DNA of 64,000 nucleotides from JACOTK01 sp963743945 (lineage in GTDB: Bacteria; Actinomycetota; Acidimicrobiia; Acidimicrobiales; CADCSY01): the NCBI GenBank assembly GCA_963743945.1, contig CAVURO010000001.1, forward strand, positions 344,817 to 408,816. Reading direction: 5' to 3'. A program made the translations under genes and the position numbers. The notes under the pieces were generated by a model. The model had not been told where the DNA came from. It searched no databases and saw nothing but the letters and a program-made list of their open reading frames with translations. Positions 8,795 through 16,857 of this stretch are shown piece after piece (within the stretch, counting starts at the first letter, position 1; the number at the start of each line of letters is the position of its first letter).

Positions 8795-8830
8795 CGATGT
8801 GCTCGATATGCCCGATGTGCTCGATGTGCT
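8795..8830. repeat. 9-bp tandem repeat, four copies
   Basis: CGATGTGCT occurs at 8795, 8813 and 8822, with a diverged copy (CGATATGCC) at 8804. It lies between the PPOX gene (minus) and the DUF2207 gene (plus). Confidence 0.8.
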
Positions 8831-8940
8831 TGTCACCGGAAAGCCTAACCGGTCAAGCGTTCATGGCGTCCGGATCCTCTCGCCATGCGGAACGGCGGGC
8901 GGAGCAGGTCGATCACCGGCTTGGCGCCGGCGCGCCACGG

Positions 8941-8946
8941 TAGGGT
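8941..8946 (+). promoter_or_regulatory. -10 box (TAGGGT) for a leaderless DUF2207 transcript
   Basis: The TAnnnT hexamer ends eight bases before the ATG at 8955 and no Shine-Dalgarno is visible. This fits the leaderless arrangement common in Actinomycetota. No convincing -35 box is seen. Confidence 0.5.
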
Positions 8947-8954
8947 GCGGTCTC

Positions 8955-10769
8955 ATGCTGCGTCGCATTCTCGGCCTTACGGGTGTCATGGTGTTCGCAT
9001 GCTGTGCGGTCGCGTCGGCGGCGGGAGCCCAGCTTCCTGTGTCCATGGGCTTCGAGCAGATCCAGAGCTACGACGTGGACATCACCATCGCCCGCAACGG
9101 TGATCTGCTGGTCATCGAAACGATCGGCTACGACTTCGGCGACCGGGAACGCCACGGCATCGATCGCGACATCCCCGTCGTGTCCCGCTGGGACGAGCAC
9201 AACGACCGCATCCAGCCGCTGAAGGTCGAGTCGGTCACGACCTCCGAGGGAACGCCATCGCCGTACCAGGTCTCCGACCTCGGGGACACGCAGAAGCGCA
9301 TCCGCATCGGCGACCCCGACACGACGATCTCAGGTCTGCACACCTACACGATCACCTACGGCGTTCGTGGCGCCCTGACCGCCTTCAACGATCACGACGA
9401 GCTGTTCTGGAACGCCGTCGGCGACGGATGGAGCTCGCCCATCGCCAAGGTGGCCGTGCGAGTGCACGCGCCGGGCCCGGTCACACAGGTCGCATGTTAC
9501 GCAGGCCCCAGGGGCAGTCGACTCGGCTGCGCGACGGCAGGCGCAACGGGCGGCGAGGCCACGTTCTCGCAGTCTGCCCTGAATCCCTTCGAGGGGACCA
9601 CCATCGTCGTTGCGCTGGACAAGGGCGTCGTCTCCCCCGCTCCCACACCGATCCTCCGCGAGCACTGGACCTTTGATCAGGCCTTCGCGGTCACCCCCTG
9701 GACCGTTGGCGTGAGCGGATTCCTGTTGGTGGCCGTCCTCGCAGTCCTCGGGCGACTGGGCTGGAAACGGGGGCGTGATCGACGCGCGAAAGGGTCCGAC
9801 GTCGACGCCGCCTTCGCGACCGGAAACGAGGCCGACGAAGCGGTCCCGGTGCGTTGGCGCACGGAGACGCCGGTGGAGTTCGAGCCACCGGAGGGCATTC
9901 GCCCGGGGCAGATCGGCGTGCTGATCGACGAGCAGGCACACCCCCTCGACGCGACCGCCACCATCGTCGACCTTGCCGTGCGTGGACGACTGCGGATCGA
10001 GGAGACCCAGGAGCAGCGATGGTTCCGAAAGGGTGATTGGAAGCTCACCAGACTCCAGGATTCCGCCGGTCTGCTGGAGTATGAGCGCCTCATGCTCGAC
10101 GGCCTGTTCGAGGACGGGTCCGAGGTGCAGCTCTCCGAGCTGCGCACCCACTTCGCGAAGCGTCTCGCCGAGGTTTCGTCCGCCTTGCGCCGCGATGCTG
10201 TTCGCGAGGGGTGGTTCGCCGAGGATCCCGAGAGGACTCGAAGGCGATGGCGGGTCGCCGGCTGGTTCACCGTGGTCGTCGCCCTGATCCTCACGGCCGG
10301 GGTGGCAAGGTTCACCCACTTGGGCCTCATCCCCTTGCCGCTCGTACTCGGAGGCTTGCTCCTGACCGGCCTTGCCGGGCGGATGCCATCCCGAACCGCC
10401 AAGGGAACCGCAACGCTTCGAAGGGTGGAGGGCTTCCGCCGCTTGATCGAGAGCCCCACCGAGATGGCCCACGCGCAATTCGATGAGCGCAACAAGCTGT
10501 TCTCGGCCTACCTGCCCTTCGCCATCGTCTTCGGCTGCACCGAGCGATGGGCCGAGGCATTCGAGGGCCTCGATGCCGAGGCACTCGAGACGTCGTGGTA
10601 TCGCTCGCAGGACCCGTTCACACTCGGGGCATTCTCACGCTCCATCAACGACTTCTCCACCATGACCACCGGCACGGTCGCCGCCAGTGCGCCCTCCTCG
10701 TCGGGAGGCAGTGGCTTCAGCGGGGGCTCCGGCGGCGGGGGCGGCGGAGGTGGCGGCGGTTCCTGGTGA
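8955..10769 (+). CDS. DUF2207 membrane protein with Gly-rich tail
   Basis: A 604-residue protein of the DUF2207 (YciQ-like) family, function unknown. A signal peptide (MLRRILGLTGVMVFACCAV, then ASAAGA) precedes an extracytoplasmic domain starting SYDVDITIARNGDLLVIETI. A first transmembrane segment follows at about residues 240-258. A cytoplasmic region has EFEPPEGIRPGQIGVLIDEQ, which is characteristic of the family. Two more membrane segments occur near 440-475, and the protein ends SGGSGFSGGSGG followed by a glycine run and SW, the family's usual terminus. The ATG at 8955 is chosen from the signal peptide and the -10 box upstream. Confidence 0.85.
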   Translation: MLRRILGLTGVMVFACCAVASAAGAQLPVSMGFEQIQSYDVDITIARNGDLLVIETIGYDFGDRERHGIDRDIPVVSRWDEHNDRIQPLKVESVTTSEGTPSPYQVSDLGDTQKRIRIGDPDTTISGLHTYTITYGVRGALTAFNDHDELFWNAVGDGWSSPIAKVAVRVHAPGPVTQVACYAGPRGSRLGCATAGATGGEATFSQSALNPFEGTTIVVALDKGVVSPAPTPILREHWTFDQAFAVTPWTVGVSGFLLVAVLAVLGRLGWKRGRDRRAKGSDVDAAFATGNEADEAVPVRWRTETPVEFEPPEGIRPGQIGVLIDEQAHPLDATATIVDLAVRGRLRIEETQEQRWFRKGDWKLTRLQDSAGLLEYERLMLDGLFEDGSEVQLSELRTHFAKRLAEVSSALRRDAVREGWFAEDPERTRRRWRVAGWFTVVVALILTAGVARFTHLGLIPLPLVLGGLLLTGLAGRMPSRTAKGTATLRRVEGFRRLIESPTEMAHAQFDERNKLFSAYLPFAIVFGCTERWAEAFEGLDAEALETSWYRSQDPFTLGAFSRSINDFSTMTTGTVAASAPSSSGGSGFSGGSGGGGGGGGGGSW

Positions 10770-10829
10770 TCAGCCGGACCGTTCGGGCCCGTCCGCCGGG
10801 ATCAAGAACGTGCCGGCCGCTGCCTGAGC

Positions 10830-11948
10830 TCAGGTGCTCGGCACATTCCGTGGGTGGTCTGCAGTGACGACGAACCGTGGCGTTGCCTCGCCGTCGAGGC
10901 GATCGGCCTGGCCGGTCAGCTCGAGATGGCGCATGTGAGCGAAGATCTCGCTCTCGGCCATGAAGCCCCAGCGCTCGGGGCGAAAGATGCGCTGGGTGAG
11001 CTCCTGGACGGTGGCGGGTCCCAGCTCCACCGAGACCTCTCGCAGTCGGTGCATCCGAGCGTCGTGATGTCCCCGAATCTCCTTTGCCCTGCCTGCCAGA
11101 TCGGCGAACGGGTGACCATGGGCAGGCAGCACGTGCTTGACCCCGTCGATCTCGGTGACGCGATCAAGGGAAGAGACGAACAGGGCAAGCGTGTCCGCCC
11201 CCTCGCCCAGGCCGGCGATGTGGGGGGTGATCGTCGGAAGCACATGATCGCCCGAGAGGAAGGTCCCCTCCTCCGGATCCCACAGGCACAGGTGGTCGAG
11301 CGTGTGCCCAGGGGTGTGCACCGCGATCCATTCACGATTGGCCAACTTGATGACATCGCCGTTGCGGAGCTTGCGCTTGGCCTCAGGGGTCCGGAACTGT
11401 CGCCTCATCAAGGGACGGGCATACCGGAACATCAAGCCCTTCACCCCCGGAGGTTGGTACTCCTTGCCCCCCCACGCCGTGGAATCCCAAGGCTTGCGTT
11501 GTGGAGGCATCGCCCCCTTCGCGTTGAGGGCCTCGAAGTCGACCTCCGTCCCATCCGCGTCGGCATCGGAGCTGTCGACGTGATCGTGGTCATCCCACAC
11601 CGTCTTGAATGCCTCGTGCGTCACCACCTGGGCACCGGAATCCTTGGCGAGTCGCGCCGCCCCACCGAAATGATCGGGATGCGAATGCGTGATGATGACC
11701 GTGTGAACATCAGCGACGCGGAGCCCCGCCTGCTGAAGCTGCCTTTGCAGGGCCTTCCAGTTGTCGGGACCGGGCATGCCGGGGTCCACCAGTGCGGCAC
11801 CACTCCTGTCGATCAACGCATAGGTGTTGACGTGGCCGAGCCCGGGCATCTGGATCGGGAGTTGGAGGCGCAGGACACCGGGCGCAACCTCGGTCACCTC
11901 GCTGCTCGCAGGCTCCTGTTCCTGCTTGAGGGGTCGGACGTCGGTCAT
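10830..11948 (-). CDS. metallo-beta-lactamase-fold hydrolase
   Basis: A 372-residue MBL-fold enzyme with the metal-binding motif HSHPDH (THSHPDHFGG), a downstream HTPGHTLDHLCL, SGDHVLP, and a late HGHPF. The fold binds two metals and hydrolyses thioesters, lactones or phosphodiesters; the substrate is not clear. The C-terminal winged-helix-like segment (about 300-360) is seen in MBL proteins of the LACTB2 type. ATG 11948 (MTDVRPL) is chosen because GGAGCGAG precedes it; upstream codons to 12071 look non-coding. It lies 198 bp downstream of the MMPL gene on the same strand. Confidence 0.85.
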   Translation of the reverse strand: MTDVRPLKQEQEPASSEVTEVAPGVLRLQLPIQMPGLGHVNTYALIDRSGAALVDPGMPGPDNWKALQRQLQQAGLRVADVHTVIITHSHPDHFGGAARLAKDSGAQVVTHEAFKTVWDDHDHVDSSDADADGTEVDFEALNAKGAMPPQRKPWDSTAWGGKEYQPPGVKGLMFRYARPLMRRQFRTPEAKRKLRNGDVIKLANREWIAVHTPGHTLDHLCLWDPEEGTFLSGDHVLPTITPHIAGLGEGADTLALFVSSLDRVTEIDGVKHVLPAHGHPFADLAGRAKEIRGHHDARMHRLREVSVELGPATVQELTQRIFRPERWGFMAESEIFAHMRHLELTGQADRLDGEATPRFVVTADHPRNVPST

Positions 11949-12146
11949 GACGCTTCTCGCTCCATCGGGACAAGCTACCTGAGCACCGCACCGCATGTCC
12001 CCCAATCGGAATGGAGCATCCCCTCGGCTCGCATCCCTCGGCACGCATGCGGCGCGGGCTCCGGACACCAACCGCCGGTTGTCGAGATCAGGACCGAGGC
12101 GGCCGAACCGAGCGGCGTCGCTCCCCCGACGTCCATCCGCCCGACA

Positions 12147-14363
12147 TCAGTGTGAGAACTCCACCTTCGGCAGGAGCCGATCCAGCCAGGTGGGTACCCA
12201 CCAGGCCCGTTCACCCAACATGCCCAACAGGGACGGCATGAGCATCATGCGGATCACGGTCGCATCGAGCATGACGGCCAACGCCAAGGTGATGCCGAGC
12301 TCGGTCGGAGGAATCGGGCCGGTCACACCGAATGCGATGAACACGATGATCATGATCAGGGCCGCGTTCGTGATGGGTCGTCCGGTGCGTGCGATGCCCT
12401 CGCGAACGGCGAGTCCCGCGTCGCCTGTCTGCTCGTGACGTTCCTTGATCGCCGCCAGGAGGAACAGCTGGTAGTCCATCGACAGGCCGAAGAGCAGGGC
12501 GAAGAAGAACAGTGGAGCCCACGCATCGACGAAGCCTTGGTGCTCGATGCCGAGCAGGCTCGCGCCCCAGCCGTGCTGGAACACCAGGGTGGCGAAGCCA
12601 AAGCTCGCGGCGACGCCAAGCAAATTCAGGAGGATCGAGATGATCGCGATCGGCAGGCTGCGGAACACGACGAACAGGAGCACGAACGCCACGAGCATGA
12701 TCAGGGCGATGGCGATCGGCGCACGTCCGACAAGACCGGCAGTGAGATCGTAGTTCTGCGCCGCCGGTCCCCCGACGAGCGCATCGGGAAACTCTCGGTG
12801 CATCACCGATCTGAGCCGACCGATGAGGACGGATGTCGCGGGGTCGTCGATGGCCGACCCCGGCGTGACACGGACCGCCGTGCGACCGCCGGCGGCGGGC
12901 TCCGAGACAACCCGGACGTCGGCGACATTTGGCTCTGAGGAGATGACGGCGACGACGCGCTCGGCAACGCCCGCCGAAACCGTCACGAACAGCGGAGCCG
13001 CTGCTCCGGGGCCGAACGCCGTGGTCACCGTGTCGTAGCCGTCTCGACTCGACTCGCCACGATCGACAACACGTGCTCCCGGCATGCCGAGACGCATGCC
13101 GAACGCCGGGGCACCGAGACCGAGCAACAGGACAAGACCAAGGCCAAGGGTCGCGGCCGGCCGACGCAGTGCCAGACCGGTCCAACGGGCCCAACGGCCT
13201 TCCGCTGCACGATCGGGATCCTGCTCGCCCTTCTCGACGAGCACACGGTCACCAAGCGTCACGAGAATGGCGGGCAACAACGTCAGGGAGGCAATCGACA
13301 CGGCGAGGACCGACAGGATCATGCCAAGGGCCATTGAACGGAACACCATGACCGGCACCACAAAGACCGCCGCCAGCGAGAGAACGACGGTGATGCCCGA
13401 GAGGAACACCGCCTTGCCGGCGGTCGACAACGTGGCGGCAATCGCGTCCTCGGCATTCCTGCCGCTTTCACGTTCCTCGCGGTAGCGCGACACGATGAAC
13501 AGGCTGTAGTCGATGCCGACTGCCAGCCCGATCATCATCGAGAAGTTCATCGACCACACCGACAACGGGGTCACGCCGGTCAGGAGGTGCAGGGCCGCAT
13601 ACCCCACCGCTATGCCGGCCAAAGCCAACACCAACGGAAGGCCTGCCGCGATCACCGTGCCGAACGCAACGAACAACAGGAGCATCGTCGGAAGCGCGGA
13701 GAACAACTCCGCCTTGTGCAGTGCCCGTTCGTTGAGATCGTTGAAGTCGCTCCACACCGGCCACTCACCGGTGACGTCGGCCCTTGCTCCGGAAGGCAAG
13801 GGGGCTTCCCGAACGGCCGCTATCAACTTTCCGGCCGCTTCGGGCCTCTCGGCGTCGCTGCCCGCGAAAAGGTCCACCGGAATCAGCGCAACCTTCCCAT
13901 CCGGGGAGATCAACCTCGATCCCGGCGAGGACGACTGGCTCAACGGGTCGACCACCGACGACGCCACCGCGACGTCCGCCAACGCCGCCACGAGCCTGCC
14001 CAGGCCGCTGGGATCCTCGGCGATCGGTGTCGATTGTGTATAGGTGACGATCGCCGACTCGGCGCCCACCTGGGGGAAGTCACGGCGCAACTCGTCACGT
14101 ACGATCTGGGCGGTCGAGCCCTGTGCCTCCCAGCCTGCACCAGACATCGCCCCGTTCAGGCTCAACGCCAAGGGACCGGCGGCCAGCATGACGCCGAGCC
14201 ACACGAGCACGACGAGGAGACGCCGTCGGGCCGAGAAACGCCCCAACCGCGCCAACAGGTTGCCTCGATCCCGGGATGAAGGGGTGTCCCCCGGTCCGGT
14301 CCGATGGTCGTCTCCGTCGCCGATCAGCCCTTCGGGCTCGGTCGTCTTCACCTGCAGATCCAT
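12147..14363 (-). CDS. MMPL/RND-family membrane exporter
   Basis: A 738-residue transporter with the MMPL layout. After a cytoplasmic start come a first membrane segment (LLVVLVWLGVMLAAGPLAL), a large extracytoplasmic loop, and a six-segment bundle containing GLAVGIDYSLFIVSRYREE. A second loop and a second bundle follow, with LLFGLSMDYQLFLLAAIKER. The paired GxxxDY(S/Q)LF elements are the proton-relay signatures. Family members export lipids or small hydrophobic molecules; the cargo is unknown. ATG 14363 is set by a perfect GAAGGAGGAG ribosome-binding site. A CsoR-type palindrome sits 27 bp upstream. Confidence 0.88.
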   Translation of the reverse strand: MDLQVKTTEPEGLIGDGDDHRTGPGDTPSSRDRGNLLARLGRFSARRRLLVVLVWLGVMLAAGPLALSLNGAMSGAGWEAQGSTAQIVRDELRRDFPQVGAESAIVTYTQSTPIAEDPSGLGRLVAALADVAVASSVVDPLSQSSSPGSRLISPDGKVALIPVDLFAGSDAERPEAAGKLIAAVREAPLPSGARADVTGEWPVWSDFNDLNERALHKAELFSALPTMLLLFVAFGTVIAAGLPLVLALAGIAVGYAALHLLTGVTPLSVWSMNFSMMIGLAVGIDYSLFIVSRYREERESGRNAEDAIAATLSTAGKAVFLSGITVVLSLAAVFVVPVMVFRSMALGMILSVLAVSIASLTLLPAILVTLGDRVLVEKGEQDPDRAAEGRWARWTGLALRRPAATLGLGLVLLLGLGAPAFGMRLGMPGARVVDRGESSRDGYDTVTTAFGPGAAAPLFVTVSAGVAERVVAVISSEPNVADVRVVSEPAAGGRTAVRVTPGSAIDDPATSVLIGRLRSVMHREFPDALVGGPAAQNYDLTAGLVGRAPIAIALIMLVAFVLLFVVFRSLPIAIISILLNLLGVAASFGFATLVFQHGWGASLLGIEHQGFVDAWAPLFFFALLFGLSMDYQLFLLAAIKERHEQTGDAGLAVREGIARTGRPITNAALIMIIVFIAFGVTGPIPPTELGITLALAVMLDATVIRMMLMPSLLGMLGERAWWVPTWLDRLLPKVEFSH

Positions 14364-14389
14364 GGGCTCCTCCTTCAGGAGAGTCCATG

Positions 14390-14405
14390 ATACCCCCAGG
14401 GGTAT
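14390..14405. promoter_or_regulatory. CsoR-family operator at the MMPL promoter
   Basis: ATACCCC-CA-GGGGTAT is a perfect 7-2-7 palindrome typical of CsoR/RcnR/CstR-family (DUF156) sites. It overlaps a likely minus-strand -10 box (TATACC). The only similar site I found in the window is upstream of the csoR-family gene, at 38089-38104. Confidence 0.75.
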
Positions 14406-14550
14406 AACTTCCACTTCAGGATCGATCACTGAACGCTCATCGTCTCGAAACATGCCCGTCATGTAGGCGTCGTAGGTTGGCTCGCGGACGTGGTGAGGTC
14501 GAGGATCGGTCGCCCCGTGACCACGGCCTTTATGTACAAACCGTGATGGC

Positions 14551-14566
14551 GCCACTGAAGTGGCGG
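14551..14566. promoter_or_regulatory. palindrome in the glutamine synthetase leader
   Basis: CGCCACTGAAGTGGCG forms a 7-bp inverted repeat with two central bases, 57 bp before the glutamine synthetase ATG. It could be an operator or an RNA hairpin; no regulator is identified. Confidence 0.4.
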
Positions 14567-14622
14567 CGCAGACGAATGATTGGCGTAGTCAACGTGATGC
14601 GAAGAATGAACAGGAGCCCGAG

Positions 14623-16800
14623 ATGAGTGGTAGTACAGCCCGCCTCCATGCGATCGACGCCGTGAAAGGCCACCAGCCTCCCGGAGAGATCTTCTCCACG
14701 TCGGATGCCCCCGGTGCGATCTTCGGCTCCAACGTGTTCACCAAGACCGACATGCAAAAGCGCCTACCCAAGGCCGTCTACCAGTCCCTGCTCGCCACCA
14801 TCGAACGCTCCAGGCCACTCGACCCCCTGGTTGCCGACATCGTCGCGTCGGCCATGAAGGACTGGGCCATAGAAAAGGGCGCGACCCACTACGCCCACGT
14901 CTTCTACCCGCTCACGGGGCTCACCGCGGAGAAGCACGACAGCTTCCTCGAACCCGACTCGACCGGATCGTCGATCGCCGAGTTCGCAGGCAAGACCCTG
15001 ATCCAGGGCGAGCCCGACGCCTCCAGCTTCCCGAACGGCGGCCTGCGCGCCACGTTCGAGGCCCGCGGCTACACCGGTTGGGACGCAACCAGTCCCGCCT
15101 ATCTGCTCGAGAACCCCAACGGCAACACCCTGTGCATCCCGACGGTGTTCGTCTCGATGACCGGGGATGCACTCGACCACAAGACTCCCCTGCTGCGCTC
15201 CCAGCAGGCCATGGCCTCTCAGGCCGAGCGGGTCCTGAAGCTGTTCGGTCACGACGACCCCGACGCCGTCGTCTCCTTTGCCGGAGCGGAGCAGGAGTAC
15301 TTCCTGGTCGACCGGAGCTTCTATCTGTCGCGTCCGGACCTGCTTGCATCGGGTCGTACGCTCTTCGGCGCCAGTCCGCCGAAGGGTCAGGAGTTCGACG
15401 ACCACTACTTCGGCGCCATTCCCGAAAGGGTGCTCGCGTTCATGCTCGATGCCGAGCGCGAGCTGTTCAAGCTCGGCATCCCGGCCAAGACCCGCCACAA
15501 CGAGGTTGCCCCCGGGCAGTTCGAGATCGCCCCAATGTTCGAACGGGCGAACGTCGCCTCGGATCACCAGCAGTTGTTGATGGTGATCATGAAGAAGGTG
15601 GCTCAGAAGCACGGCATGGAGTGCATCTTCCACGAGAAGCCGTTCGCCGGGATCAACGGGTCGGGCAAGCACATCAACTTCTCGGTCGGCAATGCGTCGG
15701 AGGGCAATCTCCTGCTCCCCGGTGACACGCCTCATGACAACGCCCAGTTCCTCGTCTTCTGCGCAGCGGTCATTCGAGCCGTCCACCGGTACGGGGGGCT
15801 GCTCCGGGCCTCGGTCGCGTCGGCCGGCAACGACCACCGGCTGGGAGCCAACGAGGCCCCGCCGGCCATCATCTCCATCTTCCTCGGCGACCAGCTCACC
15901 GACGTCTTCGACCAGATCGCCAAGGGCGGGGCGACGAGCTCGAAGGAGAAGGGCACCCTCATCATCGGGGTGGACACGCTCCCCGACCTCCCGACCGACC
16001 CGGGAGATCGAAACCGGACGAGCCCCTTCGCCTTCACCGGCAACCGCTTCGAGTTCCGGGCCCCCGGAGCGCAGCAGTCGATCGCCGGGCCGCTGGTCAC
16101 GATCAACACCATTCTCGCCGAGGCGCTCGACTTCATCGCCACCCGGATCGAGGCACGCATCGCCGACGGCGCCGACTTCAACGTCGCCGTCCAGAAGGTC
16201 CTCGAGGAGATCGTCACCCAGCACGGCAGCGTGGTGTTCAACGGCAACGGGTACTCCGATGCGTGGCCCATCGAGGCCGAGGCTCGGGGGTTGCTCAATC
16301 TGCGGACCACCGTCGACGCCATTCCCGAGCTCTTGACCGATGACGCCATGGAGCTCTTCGAGCACTACGGGGTCTTCAGCCATCGTGAGATGCACAGCCG
16401 CTACGAGATAGCGCTCGAGCAGTACGCTCTGAGCGTCGGGGTGGAGGCTCGTTCGACCCTCGAGGTCGCCGCCACCGCCGTTCTGCCCGCCGCATTTCGT
16501 TACCAGACCGAGCTCGCAACCAACGTGGCCGCCCTCCGGGCCATCGGCTACGAAGCGGACACCACCACCCTCGACCAGGTCTGCACCACGGTCAAGGCGC
16601 TCCAGACGGCCATCACCGCTCTACGCGAAGAGCTCGACCGCGAGGGGCCGGAGTCCCTCTACGAGGAAGCCGCCTATGCGTGCATCAACCACATCCCGGC
16701 GATGGCAGCTGTCCGAGCTGCCGCCGATGAGCTCGAGAGCTTCGTGGCAGACGACCTCTGGCCCCTTGCGACCTATCAGGAGATGCTGTTCATCCTCTGA
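14623..16800 (+). CDS. glnN: type III glutamine synthetase
   Basis: A 725-residue enzyme, the usual length for GSIII, which is much longer than type I. It ligates ammonia and glutamate with ATP in the cytoplasm. GSIII hallmarks are visible: IFGSNVFTKTDMQKRLPK at the N-terminus, FAGAEQEYFLVD, the EVAPGQFEIAP ammonium/glutamate site, NGSGKHINFSVGN, and DHRLGANEAPPAI. ATG 14623 is chosen because AGGAG lies six bases upstream; the open frame continues 63 bp further up without a ribosome-binding site. It is followed by ppc and lies 4.6 kb upstream of the urea operon, a likely ammonia source. Confidence 0.93.
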   Translation: MSGSTARLHAIDAVKGHQPPGEIFSTSDAPGAIFGSNVFTKTDMQKRLPKAVYQSLLATIERSRPLDPLVADIVASAMKDWAIEKGATHYAHVFYPLTGLTAEKHDSFLEPDSTGSSIAEFAGKTLIQGEPDASSFPNGGLRATFEARGYTGWDATSPAYLLENPNGNTLCIPTVFVSMTGDALDHKTPLLRSQQAMASQAERVLKLFGHDDPDAVVSFAGAEQEYFLVDRSFYLSRPDLLASGRTLFGASPPKGQEFDDHYFGAIPERVLAFMLDAERELFKLGIPAKTRHNEVAPGQFEIAPMFERANVASDHQQLLMVIMKKVAQKHGMECIFHEKPFAGINGSGKHINFSVGNASEGNLLLPGDTPHDNAQFLVFCAAVIRAVHRYGGLLRASVASAGNDHRLGANEAPPAIISIFLGDQLTDVFDQIAKGGATSSKEKGTLIIGVDTLPDLPTDPGDRNRTSPFAFTGNRFEFRAPGAQQSIAGPLVTINTILAEALDFIATRIEARIADGADFNVAVQKVLEEIVTQHGSVVFNGNGYSDAWPIEAEARGLLNLRTTVDAIPELLTDDAMELFEHYGVFSHREMHSRYEIALEQYALSVGVEARSTLEVAATAVLPAAFRYQTELATNVAALRAIGYEADTTTLDQVCTTVKALQTAITALREELDREGPESLYEEAAYACINHIPAMAAVRAAADELESFVADDLWPLATYQEMLFIL

Positions 16801-16857
16801 CCCGTCCTTTACGCTGATCGATCATCAGCACATCGCTGCTCGGACTTGGACGGCGTC

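Noticed and set aside
14386..14388. ATG just after the CsoR-type operator at the MMPL promoter as a leaderless small gene
   Set aside because: It opens a frame antisense-like in composition and out of frame with MMPL; the perfect ribosome-binding site serves ATG 14363.
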